Shown here: positions 1 to 5,693 of the stretch, in pieces | Numbering within the stretch: position 1 is the first letter of the stretch | How the letters are laid out: each line of letters opens with the position of its first letter | Origin: Clostridiales bacterium | Lineage (GTDB): Bacteria; Bacillota; Clostridia; Lachnospirales; Lachnospiraceae | Direction of reading: 5' to 3' | DNA length: 5,837 bases | Assembly: GCA_019420405.1 (NCBI GenBank) | Contig: JAHZHF010000197.1 | Coordinates: 1 to 5,837 of the forward strand | Notes under the pieces: generated by a model | What the model saw: only the letters and a program-made list of their open reading frames with translations | Told to the model about the DNA's origin: nothing | Database searches by the model: none | Program-made: the position numbers and the translations under genes

Positions 1-484
1 CCACGCTTACACAGGCGATCAGATGACACTTGACGGACCGCAGAGAAAAGGCGACCTGAGAAGATCACGTGCGGCTGCTTGCAACATCGTTCCGAACAGC
101 ACAGGTGCTGCTAAAGCTATCGGTCTTGTTATTCCGGAACTGAACGGCAAACTGATCGGATCCGCTCAGCGTGTTCCGACTCCGACAGGATCTACAACAA
201 TCCTGACAGCAGTTGTTGAGGGTGAAGTTACAGTTGATCAGATCAACGCAGCTATGAAAGCAGCTTCAAACGAGTCCTACGGATATAACACAGACGAGAT
301 CGTTTCCAGCGATATCGTAGGTATGACATATGGTTCTCTGTTCGATGCTACACAGACAATGGCTCTGCCGACAGGCGATGGAAATACAGAGGTTCAGGTT
401 GTTTCATGGTATGACAACGAGAACTCTTACACAAGCCAGATGGTAAGAACAATCAAATACTTCGGAAAACTGCTTGAGGCTTAA
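1..484 (+). CDS. gap: Glyceraldehyde-3-phosphate dehydrogenase, 3' part only
   Basis: C-terminal part of the glycolytic enzyme that oxidises glyceraldehyde-3-phosphate to 1,3-bisphosphoglycerate using NAD+ and phosphate in the cytoplasm. The reading frame is open from base 2, beginning HAYTGDQ, so the gene continues off the left edge. The ATG at 23 is an internal Met, not a start. The catalytic Cys and the NAD-binding half lie outside the window. Visible hallmarks are HAYTGDQ, the phosphate-binding stretch NIVPNSTGAAKAIG, the substrate-phosphate arginine in AQRVPTPTGS (Arg codon 170-172), and WYDNENSY near the end (Trp codon 407-409), which contacts the nicotinamide in this family. VPTPTGS replaces the commoner VPTxNVS form, so this is a sequence variant of the family. 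It is followed by a terminator-like hairpin and then pgk on the same strand, the usual clostridial order. Identity is clear; only the length is unknown. Confidence 0.97.
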   Translation, partial: HAYTGDQMTLDGPQRKGDLRRSRAAACNIVPNSTGAAKAIGLVIPELNGKLIGSAQRVPTPTGSTTILTAVVEGEVTVDQINAAMKAASNESYGYNTDEIVSSDIVGMTYGSLFDATQTMALPTGDGNTEVQVVSWYDNENSYTSQMVRTIKYFGKLLEA

Positions 485-543
485 TTCATTCTCTTGAATG
501 AGGACAGGCTTTTGGAGATAATTCTGAATAATTGACTCACAAT

Positions 544-586
544 AGGGTCCGGTCTTGTTGTAGGACCGGACCTTATTTATTCTTTC
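544..586 (+). terminator. Terminator-like hairpin after gap
   Basis: A perfect 9-bp GC-rich stem (546-554 with 564-572, GGTCCGGTC/GACCGGACC) encloses a 9-nt loop and can be extended by a G-U and an A-U pair. A T-rich tract follows (573-585, interrupted by A). This has the form of an intrinsic terminator. Because pgk follows on the same strand with no obvious promoter of its own, it may be partial, setting the ratio of gap to pgk-tpiA transcript. Confidence 0.75.
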
Positions 587-616
587 ATAGAAAACTGCGT
601 TCCCTGTGAAAGAATA
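578..616 (+). other. Inverted repeat, second hairpin in the gap-pgk spacer
   Basis: Arms 578-590 and 604-616 pair over 13 positions (one G-U) around a 13-nt loop. The left arm overlaps most of the T-rich tract of the preceding terminator-like hairpin. When folded it would remove that tract from the RNA-DNA hybrid or follow it as an RNA processing or stability element. The pairing is visible in the sequence; a function is inferred. Confidence 0.5.
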
Positions 617-621
617 AGATT

Positions 622-647
622 AAAGTGGGCTTGCCCGCTTTGTTTTT
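622..647 (+). terminator. Third hairpin with T-run, just upstream of pgk
   Basis: An 8-bp stem (622-629 with 634-641, one G-U pair) closes a CTTG tetraloop, followed by G and TTTTT at 643-647. It has intrinsic-terminator form but ends only 30 bases before the pgk start codon, so full termination here would silence pgk. It could be an attenuator or a 5'-end stabiliser of a processed pgk-tpiA mRNA. Confidence 0.45.
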
Positions 648-677
648 CAGTTCGATTAAAAACAGGAGGCTATTAAA

Positions 678-1877
678 ATGGCAGCACTTAATAAAAAATC
701 AGTAGACGATATCAATGTAAAAGGCAAAAGAGTCCTTGTAAGATGTGACTTCAACGTACCGCTTCAGGATGGAAAAATCACAGACGAGAACCGTATCGTT
801 GCAGCTCTTCCGACAATTAAAAAACTGATTGCAGACGGCGGAAAAGTAATTCTCTGCTCACATCTCGGAAAACCGAAGGGAGAGCCGAAACCGGAACTGT
901 CTCTTGCACCGGTTGCAGTAAGACTTTCCGAGCTCCTTGGACAGGAAGTAAAATTCGCGGCTGATCCGGAAGTGGTAGGACCGAATGCAAAAGCTGCAGT
1001 AGAGGCTATGCAGGACGGAGATGTAATCCTTCTTGAGAATACTCGTTACAGAGCAGAGGAGACAAAGAACGGAGAGGCATTCTCCAAAGATCTGGCTTCC
1101 CTGTGCGATGTATTCGTAAACGACGCATTCGGAACAGCTCACAGAGCACACTGCTCAAACGTAGGTGTTACAGAGTATGTTGACACAGCAGTTGTAGGAT
1201 ACCTTATGCAGAAAGAGATCGATTTCCTCGGAAACGCTGTAGAGAATCCGGAGAGACCGTTCGTTGCAATCCTCGGCGGATCCAAGGTTTCCAGCAAGAT
1301 CTCCGTTATCAACAACCTGCTTGACAAAGTGGATACTCTGATCATCGGCGGTGGAATGTGCTATACATTCACAAAAGCTCAGGGCGGAAACGTAGGAAAT
1401 TCTCTTCTTGAGGAAGATTACCTTCAGTATGCTCTTGATATGGTTAAGAAAGCAGAGGAGAAAGGCGTTAAACTTCTTCTTCCGGTTGATGCGGTTGCTG
1501 CAGATGCATTCTCCAACGATGCAAATACACAGGTAGTTGCACAGAATGAGATTCCGGACGGCTGGATGGGACTTGACATCGGACCGAAGACTGCTGAGAT
1601 GTTCGCTGACGCTGTAAAATCAGCTAAGACAGTTGTATGGAACGGACCGATGGGATGCTTCGAGATGCCGAAGTTTGCTGATGGAACAAAGGCAGTAGCA
1701 GAAGCTCTTGCCAACACAGACGCAGTGACAATCATCGGCGGTGGTGACTCCGCAGCAGCAGTTAACCAGCTCGGATACGGCGACAAGATGACACATATCT
1801 CAACAGGCGGCGGCGCTTCCCTTGAGTTCCTTGAAGGAAAGGAACTGCCGGGCGTAGCAGCAGCAAATGATAAGTAG
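678..1877 (+). CDS. pgk: Phosphoglycerate kinase
   Basis: Transfers the acyl phosphate of 1,3-bisphosphoglycerate to ADP, giving 3-phosphoglycerate and ATP, in the cytoplasm. At 399 residues it has the normal bacterial length and looks intact. The N-terminal substrate-binding half shows RCDFNVP (22-28), SHLGKPKG (61-68), NTRYR (121-125) and GTAHRAH (152-158). The nucleotide-binding half shows GGSKVSSKI (200-208), the IIGGGM turn (222-227), NGPMGCFE (322-329), GGGDS (354-358) and STGGGAS (375-381). The start is supported by AGGAGG at 664-669, eight bases before the ATG. It lies 193 bp after gap, behind three hairpins, and 58 bp before tpiA with no terminator between, so pgk and tpiA are probably co-transcribed. 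Expression may depend on read-through or processing in the gap-pgk spacer. Confidence 0.98.
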   Translation: MAALNKKSVDDINVKGKRVLVRCDFNVPLQDGKITDENRIVAALPTIKKLIADGGKVILCSHLGKPKGEPKPELSLAPVAVRLSELLGQEVKFAADPEVVGPNAKAAVEAMQDGDVILLENTRYRAEETKNGEAFSKDLASLCDVFVNDAFGTAHRAHCSNVGVTEYVDTAVVGYLMQKEIDFLGNAVENPERPFVAILGGSKVSSKISVINNLLDKVDTLIIGGGMCYTFTKAQGGNVGNSLLEEDYLQYALDMVKKAEEKGVKLLLPVDAVAADAFSNDANTQVVAQNEIPDGWMGLDIGPKTAEMFADAVKSAKTVVWNGPMGCFEMPKFADGTKAVAEALANTDAVTIIGGGDSAAAVNQLGYGDKMTHISTGGGASLEFLEGKELPGVAAANDK

Positions 1878-1935
1878 GCCGAAAGCAACTTGGTGACGGC
1901 GAGCTTGATATTTTATTTATAGGAGAAGTAAGAAA

Positions 1936-2685
1936 ATGGCAAGAAAGAAGATTATCGCAGGCAACTGGAAGATGAACAAAACTCCCAGTGAGGCAGTTGC
2001 CCTTGTGGAAGAATTAAAGCCTCTTGTTGCAAACGATGAGGTTGACGTTGTATTCTGCGTTCCGGCGATTGATATCGTACCGGTTGTTGAGGCTGTAAAA
2101 GGAACCAACATCCAGGTTGGCGCAGAGAACATGTATTTTGAGGAGAGCGGCGCTTACACAGGCGAGATTGCTCCGGCTATGCTTGTTGACGCGGGCGTGA
2201 AATACGTTGTTCTCGGACATTCTGAGAGAAGAGATTACTTCGGAGAGACAAATGAGGATGTAAATAAGAAAGTCCTGAAAGCATTTGAGCATGGTATCAC
2301 ACCGATCATGTGCTGCGGTGAGACTCTGGAGCAGAGAGAGCAGGGCGTGACGATGGACTTCATCCGCCAGCAGGTAAAAGTCGGACTTCAGAATGTAACT
2401 GCTGACCAGGCGAAGACCATGGTTATCGCATACGAGCCGATCTGGGCAATCGGAACAGGAAAGACTGCTACAACAGAGCAGGCTGAGGAAGTGTGCAAAG
2501 GAATCCGTGAGTGCATCGCTGAGGTTTATGACGAGGCTACAGCAGAAGCAATCCGTATCCAGTACGGCGGATCTGTAAACGCAGGAAATGCGGCAGAGCT
2601 GTTCGCACAGGCTGATATCGATGGCGGTCTGGTGGGAGGCGCTTCCCTGAAGGCTGATTTCGGAAAGATCGTAAATTACAAGTAA
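1936..2685 (+). CDS. tpiA: Triosephosphate isomerase
   Basis: Interconverts dihydroxyacetone phosphate and glyceraldehyde-3-phosphate, feeding both halves of aldolase cleavage into the GAPDH step. The 249 residues cover the whole TIM barrel. Substrate-binding Asn10 and Lys12 lie in GNWKMN, the electrophilic His95 in GHSERR (94-99), the catalytic base Glu167 in AYEPIWAIGTGK (165-176, running into flexible loop 6), and the phosphate-gripping loops GGSV (211-214) and GLVGGASL (231-238). AGGAG at 1921-1925 stands 10 bases before the ATG, supporting this start. It is the last gene of the cluster: the next feature on this strand is a strong terminator about 75 bp downstream. In many relatives I would expect a phosphoglycerate mutase gene next; none is present here. 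Identity is clear. Confidence 0.98.
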   Translation: MARKKIIAGNWKMNKTPSEAVALVEELKPLVANDEVDVVFCVPAIDIVPVVEAVKGTNIQVGAENMYFEESGAYTGEIAPAMLVDAGVKYVVLGHSERRDYFGETNEDVNKKVLKAFEHGITPIMCCGETLEQREQGVTMDFIRQQVKVGLQNVTADQAKTMVIAYEPIWAIGTGKTATTEQAEEVCKGIRECIAEVYDEATAEAIRIQYGGSVNAGNAAELFAQADIDGGLVGGASLKADFGKIVNYK

Positions 2686-2711
2686 ATTACAAATAATATC
2701 ACTGCGGAAGC

Positions 2712-2734
2712 AGGAGGTGCGGTGCGAACCGTAT
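2712..2734 (+). other. Unused AGGAGGTG plus GCGA-loop hairpin
   Basis: AGGAGGTG (2712-2719) is a full anti-16S match but no credible reading frame follows; GTG codons just after it run into stops within a few codons. The next bases form a short hairpin: CGGT (2720-2723) and ACCG (2728-2731) around a GCGA (GNRA-type) loop, extendable by G-U/U-A/G-U pairs through 2717-2734. It may be a remnant of a lost gene start or only a 3'-UTR structure. Confidence 0.35.
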
Positions 2735-2760
2735 CAATATAAGATAAGGTAAGTTAAAGG

Positions 2761-2790
2761 CGGCTGAATCATAGCGATTCAGCCGTTTTT
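2761..2790 (+). terminator. Intrinsic terminator of the gap-pgk-tpiA cluster
   Basis: A perfect 10-bp stem (2761-2770 with 2776-2785, CGGCTGAATC/GATTCAGCCG) with a 5-nt loop is followed directly by TTTTT (2786-2790). AAAGG upstream can extend the stem into the T-run. It is a textbook Rho-independent terminator and separates the glycolytic genes from the accessory genes. Confidence 0.93.
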
Positions 2791-2806
2791 CAATTTTGAG
2801 GGAGTG

Positions 2807-2823
2807 ATTTCCGGACCGGAAAT
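2807..2823 (+). promoter_or_regulatory. 17-bp perfect palindrome, possible operator
   Basis: ATTTCCGG, a central A, then CCGGAAAT: eight base pairs of perfect dyad symmetry. It lies 47 bases upstream of the -35 box of the next promoter and is not followed by a T-run, so it is not a terminator. The size suits a dimeric regulator's binding site, but no regulator gene is in the window. Confidence 0.4.
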
Positions 2824-2869
2824 GGGCGGGAGATACTGATGTTTGAAGAAAGCCTTACAAAAACGTAAC

Positions 2870-2898
2870 TTGCAATTTGGCCCCTTTTCGTTTATGAT
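2870..2898 (+). promoter_or_regulatory. SigA-type promoter of the VanZ-like gene
   Basis: A TTGCAA -35 box (2870-2875) is separated by exactly 17 bases from a TATGAT -10 box (2893-2898). A transcript would start near 2905, giving a leader of about 20 bases with the ribosome site AGGGGAG (2913-2919) before the ATG at 2925. The spacing and short leader make this a strong call. Confidence 0.8.
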
Positions 2899-2924
2899 AG
2901 GAAAATATTCAAAGGGGAGATTAG

Positions 2925-3515
2925 ATGACTATAGATAGAGTTGTATTTTTGTTTGAGAGATTTATAGAAAAAGCAGTCTGGTTTTTGAGAATTTATATTA
3001 TTCAGTACCGGTATCTGCTGGCTTTTCTGGCGGTATTTGTTCTTATGTATATTCTGTTCATGCACTGGCTGAATATTCGGTTCTTGAGAAAGATGCGGCG
3101 GCCGGCAGCGCTTGTCTGCCTTGGAATTGAGATTGGCGCAATCGTATACTTTACGATCCTGTTTCGAGAAGCGGGCGCCTCGCATACTTATGAGCTGGAA
3201 TTGTTCTGGTCGTATAAGAGTTGGATTTTCGGAGGAAGCGTGGAGCTTGGCATGGAGATTATTAACAATATCATTCTGTTTTTCCCGTTTGGCTTTATCC
3301 TGACGGATGCATTCGGCGGAAAATGCCCTTTCTGGGCGGCGTTTCTGCTGGCGGGAATTTTGAGCTCTGCGATCGAATTCAGCCAGTTTTATTTTAAGAT
3401 CGGTCTGTTCGAATTCGACGATATCTTTAATAACGTACTCGGAGCGCTGGCCGGATGGTGCGTATTTCATATTTTACACAGCTTCCGCCACAGATCTGAG
3501 CGTAAAACCATATAA
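2925..3515 (+). CDS. VanZ-like family membrane protein
   Basis: A 196-residue integral membrane protein of the VanZ-like family, whose namesake in Tn1546 gives low-level teicoplanin resistance by an unsettled mechanism. Hydrophobic segments lie at about 31-49, 61-80, 112-128, 135-152 and 168-184, with a basic stretch (RFLRKMRR, 52-59) between the first two. Family hallmarks are NNIILFFPFGFIL (114-126), SSAIEFSQ (147-154) and FDDIFNNVLGALAG (164-177), the acidic and Asn-rich motif before the last helix. There is no cleavable signal peptide. The start is supported by AGGGGAG five bases upstream and by a good promoter. No vanA-type or other resistance genes are nearby, so this is a stand-alone VanZ homologue and a resistance role cannot be assumed. 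The recombinase gene starts 53 bp after the stop with no terminator between. Confidence 0.85.
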   Translation: MTIDRVVFLFERFIEKAVWFLRIYIIQYRYLLAFLAVFVLMYILFMHWLNIRFLRKMRRPAALVCLGIEIGAIVYFTILFREAGASHTYELELFWSYKSWIFGGSVELGMEIINNIILFFPFGFILTDAFGGKCPFWAAFLLAGILSSAIEFSQFYFKIGLFEFDDIFNNVLGALAGWCVFHILHSFRHRSERKTI

Positions 3516-3568
3516 AAGAGCGGTCCATTTTTGTAAAATCTTCCTTAAAAAGAAAGGTGGTTACAAAA

Positions 3569-4522
3569 ATGAGACAGAACAGGTTGAAATTCAATGAGGT
3601 TGCAGGACAGTGGCTGGAAATTTCAGGAATGCGGGTGAAGGAGTCTTCCTATATTAAATATCGCAATATTCTGGAAAATCATCTGCTTCCCGAACTGGGG
3701 GAGTGTGCGCCGGAGGAACTTACAACAGAGCGGATCAGCGCGTATGCGAGAAAGATTCTGGCAGAGGGACGGATCGACAGGCAGGGAGGGCTTTCAGAAA
3801 AGAGTGTCAGGGACATTATGATCGTATTAAAAGGCGTATGCCGTCAGGCAGAGCAGATGGATCTGGAAGTGCCGTGCCGGTTTGATATGATAAAGTTCCG
3901 CAGAAACACCTGTGAGGTCCGGGTACTTGACAAGAGAGAGAGGATTACGCTGGAGGAGTTCCTTTTTCAGGATAACGACATGAAAAAAACGGGGATACTG
4001 ATCAGCCTCTTTATGGGGCTGAGACTTGGGGAGGTATGCGCTCTGAAAAAAAGGAACATACTGCGAGAGGAGGAAATACTCTGTGTGCGATCCACAATGC
4101 AGCGGATTCAGGACCCTTCGCAGCCGTCAGGGCATAAGACAAAAGTCATTGTTACACCTCCAAAGAGCAGGAGTGCTGTGAGGGATATCCCGATCCCGGA
4201 ATTCATGCTGAAACGTTTCGGGCCCATAGACGGGATGTCCGATGATGCATACATACTGACCGGGAGTGAAGAGAAGTTTATCGAGCCCCGGACGCTGGAA
4301 AACGTATTCAAGCGCTGTCTGAAAAAATGTTCTATGCCGGAAGTGAACTATCATGTGCTGAGGCATACATTTGCAACAAGATGCATTGAGGCGGGGATTG
4401 ATGCGAAAAGCTTAAGTGAGATTCTGGGACATGCGAACGTGAATATTACTCTGAATCAATATGTACATTCCTCTATGGAGCAGAAAAGGGAAAATATGAA
4501 GAAACTGATGGCAGAGGCGTAA
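3569..4522 (+). CDS. Tyrosine recombinase / site-specific integrase
   Basis: A site-specific recombinase that would cut and rejoin DNA through a phosphotyrosine intermediate. I take the ATG at 3569, giving 317 residues: AAGGTGG (3554-3560) lies eight bases upstream, and the GTG at 3557 that would add four residues overlaps this ribosome site. Residues 7-100 form a SAM-like core-binding domain and about 122-317 the catalytic domain. All six catalytic positions are visible: Arg152 (GLRLGE), Lys199 (TPPKS), His262 and Arg265 (HVLRH), His288 (LGHAN) and nucleophile Tyr298 (NQYVH). There is no N-terminal arm-binding domain, unlike Tn916-type integrases of about 400 residues; it resembles XerC/D and phase-variation recombinases in layout. 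It lacks a neighbouring excisionase, phage genes or tRNA, so its target is unknown. It may share the vanZ transcript. Confidence 0.9.
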   Translation: MRQNRLKFNEVAGQWLEISGMRVKESSYIKYRNILENHLLPELGECAPEELTTERISAYARKILAEGRIDRQGGLSEKSVRDIMIVLKGVCRQAEQMDLEVPCRFDMIKFRRNTCEVRVLDKRERITLEEFLFQDNDMKKTGILISLFMGLRLGEVCALKKRNILREEEILCVRSTMQRIQDPSQPSGHKTKVIVTPPKSRSAVRDIPIPEFMLKRFGPIDGMSDDAYILTGSEEKFIEPRTLENVFKRCLKKCSMPEVNYHVLRHTFATRCIEAGIDAKSLSEILGHANVNITLNQYVHSSMEQKRENMKKLMAEA

Positions 4523-4570
4523 GTAAAATAGTTCGAGCTGCTCAAAAAAGCAATGATTCCTGTCATTTGA

Positions 4571-4599
4571 TTGATCTTGCGGTTTATTTGTGTTATATT
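4571..4599 (+). promoter_or_regulatory. Promoter of the Rpn-family gene
   Basis: TTGATC (4571-4576), a 17-base spacer, then TATATT (4594-4599), preceded by TG at 4591-4592 as in an extended -10 element. Transcription would start near 4605-4607, directly before the GC-rich hairpin at 4609-4641, giving a leader of about 135 bases. The flanking 4523-4570 holds only weak short pairings and no convincing terminator for the recombinase gene. Confidence 0.65.
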
Positions 4600-4608
4600 C
4601 TATTCACT

Positions 4609-4641
4609 GATATCGGCGGCTTTCTTGCCGCCGTATATATC
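4609..4641 (+). promoter_or_regulatory. GC-rich hairpin at the 5' end of the Rpn leader
   Basis: CGGCGGC (4614-4620) pairs with GCCGCCG (4627-4633) around TTTCTT. GATAT (4609-4613) can pair with ATATC (4637-4641) across a 3-nt bulge. No T-run follows in either direction, so it is not a terminator. At the predicted 5' end of the mRNA it could stabilise the transcript or bind a factor. Confidence 0.5.
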
Positions 4642-4686
4642 ATAGTCGAGAGCAGAAGATTATCTTGTGTATTGACGTCTCATTTT

Positions 4687-4717
4687 CGGAAGTTCCGTAT
4701 CGGAGCACATACCCGAT
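4687..4717 (+). promoter_or_regulatory. Two small inverted repeats in the Rpn leader
   Basis: CGGAA-G-TTCCG (4687-4697) is a perfect 11-base palindrome. Immediately after it, ATCGG (4699-4703) can pair with CCGAT (4713-4717). They lie just upstream of a start codon that has no good ribosome site, so they may belong to a regulatory leader or be an operator. The symmetry is seen; the role is inferred. Confidence 0.3.
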
Positions 4718-4741
4718 GATGAAAGTAACTTTACAATATGG

Positions 4742-5641
4742 ATGAAATGTAATAATTCCGCGCAGTATTTTTATCAGATAGGGAAGAAAGAACTTCTTGA
4801 GATTTACCGTGGATGGAATGAGGAGCAGCAGAATACATTTCTGGATTACTGCACCGGACAGAGGGGAGTCAGGGTACTGAGTGATTCGGTTTTTAAGGAA
4901 GTATTGGACCCTTTGGATTCACCGAGGATTGGGGATGAGCAGTCACTTGTAGTTATGGATCTTGTCGTAGAACTGGAAGATAACAGTATTGTAAATCTGG
5001 AAGTGCAGAGGATCGGATACCAGTTCCCCGGAGAGAGGGCGGCCTGTTATTTGGCAGACTTGCTCCTGCGTCAGTACAGGAGTCTTAGGGATGCCAAAAG
5101 AGAAGCAGGTAAGAAATTCAGCTATCGTGATATTAAAAATGTGTATACTGTTATTTTGTATGAGAAGAGTACGGCCGAATTCCATCAATTTCCGGATGAA
5201 TATATGCATTATTTTGCACAAAAATCTGATACGGGATTAAAAATCAGCTTGCTTCAGGAATATGTATTTATCCCTCTTGACATCTTTAAAAACATTCTGC
5301 AAAATAAAGGTATCAGAAACAAACTGGAGGCATGGCTTACTTTTTTGAGTGTGGATGAACCGGAAGCGATCTTAAAATTGATCACAGAATACCCACAGTT
5401 TGACAGATGTTATGAAGAAATTTATGAGCTGTGCAGGAATACGGAGAAGGTGATGGAGATGTATTCAAAAGAATTGCAGGAAATGGATCGGAATACTGTG
5501 CGGTATATGATTGACGAGATGCAGGATGAAATTAATGAGAAGGATAAAGTGATACAGAAGCAAAGCGAAGAAATACAAAAGCAGGAAGAGGAGATTCAGA
5601 AATTGCGAGAACTTCTCAGAACTTCCGGTATTTCTTTGTAA
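4742..5641 (+). CDS. Rpn-family PD-(D/E)XK nuclease / putative transposase, possibly internally deleted
   Basis: 299 residues resembling the Rpn (YhgA-like) PD-(D/E)XK family; E. coli members are DNA endonucleases that promote RecA-independent recombination. Residues 1-45 match the start I remember from Lachnospiraceae relatives (AQYFYQ, KKELLEIYRG, LDYCTGQRGVRVL). The nuclease core shows Asp73 (VMDLVVE) and Glu87-x-Gln89 (NLEVQ), the family's D...ExQ signature, then a conserved middle (SDTGLKISLLQ, 162-172; KLEAWLTFLS, 194-203). The tail from about 258 is a coiled coil with three IQK-starting heptads (271-291). Relatives, from memory, have about 28 more residues between FKEVLDP (51-57) and DSPRIGDE (59-66), so the core may be deleted and inactive. 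The ATG has no clear Shine-Dalgarno sequence; the frame is open upstream to 4676 but offers no ATG/GTG/TTG start. It has its own promoter and terminator. Confidence 0.85.
   Translation: MKCNNSAQYFYQIGKKELLEIYRGWNEEQQNTFLDYCTGQRGVRVLSDSVFKEVLDPLDSPRIGDEQSLVVMDLVVELEDNSIVNLEVQRIGYQFPGERAACYLADLLLRQYRSLRDAKREAGKKFSYRDIKNVYTVILYEKSTAEFHQFPDEYMHYFAQKSDTGLKISLLQEYVFIPLDIFKNILQNKGIRNKLEAWLTFLSVDEPEAILKLITEYPQFDRCYEEIYELCRNTEKVMEMYSKELQEMDRNTVRYMIDEMQDEINEKDKVIQKQSEEIQKQEEEIQKLRELLRTSGISL
5443..5641 (+). other. Possible internal translation start for a C-terminal small protein
   Basis: Within the Rpn-like gene, GGAGAAGG (5443-5450) precedes in-frame ATG codons at 5453 (Met238) and 5459 (Met240), spaced 6 bases from GGAG and 8 bases from AAGG respectively. 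It is a better ribosome site than that of the full-length start. Initiation here would give a 60-62 residue helical, coiled-coil protein. In E. coli, Rpn genes are reported to encode such intragenic C-terminal proteins that inhibit the full-length toxin. That this happens here is inference. Confidence 0.3.
5552..5614 (+). repeat. Three imperfect 21-bp (heptad) tandem repeats
   Basis: Units 5552-5572, 5573-5593 and 5594-5614 encode IQKQSEE, IQKQEEE and IQKLREL. The preceding INEKDKV (residues 264-270) keeps the same heptad phase. Each unit is exactly seven codons, so copy-number change would lengthen or shorten the coiled coil without shifting the frame. Confidence 0.6.
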
Positions 5642-5693
5642 TAGGCGGCTAATTGTTTTTGGGAGTATTGACTACGAAATAGTGAGATTTAAG

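Noticed and set aside
23..484. ATG at 23 as the start of a 153-residue protein
   Set aside because: The frame is open and GAPDH-like (HAYTGDQ) back to base 2, so this is an internal Met of a gene cut by the window edge.
1424..1888. Minus-strand reading frames opposite pgk and tpiA, including one of 154 residues
   Set aside because: They lie antisense to highly conserved glycolytic genes, lack ribosome sites, and resemble no family; they follow from codon bias of the + strand.
2892..3470. 192-residue minus-strand frame opposite the VanZ-like gene
   Set aside because: The + strand frame carries clear VanZ motifs, a promoter and a ribosome site; the antisense product is composition-driven and has none.
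3557..3568. GTG at 3557 as the recombinase start
   Set aside because: It overlaps the AAGGTGG ribosome site that is ideally spaced for the ATG at 3569.
4551..4570. Terminator for the recombinase gene at AATGA/TCATT
   Set aside because: Only a 5-bp AT-rich stem with no following T-run.
4609..4641. The GC-rich hairpin as an intrinsic terminator
   Set aside because: No T-run follows on either strand, and it sits right after a good -10 element, so it belongs to a leader.
4528..4654. Similar ATAGTTCGAG / ATAGTCGAG stretches and a CTGCTC/GAGCAG pair flanking the Rpn promoter as att sites or an invertible promoter
   Set aside because: The matches are short (6-9 bases), imperfect and gapped, within chance expectation for 130 bases.
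2925..5641. A CRISPR array, complete phage or IS element in the accessory part
   Set aside because: There are no regularly spaced repeats, no terminal inverted repeats or target duplications that I can find, and no structural phage genes.
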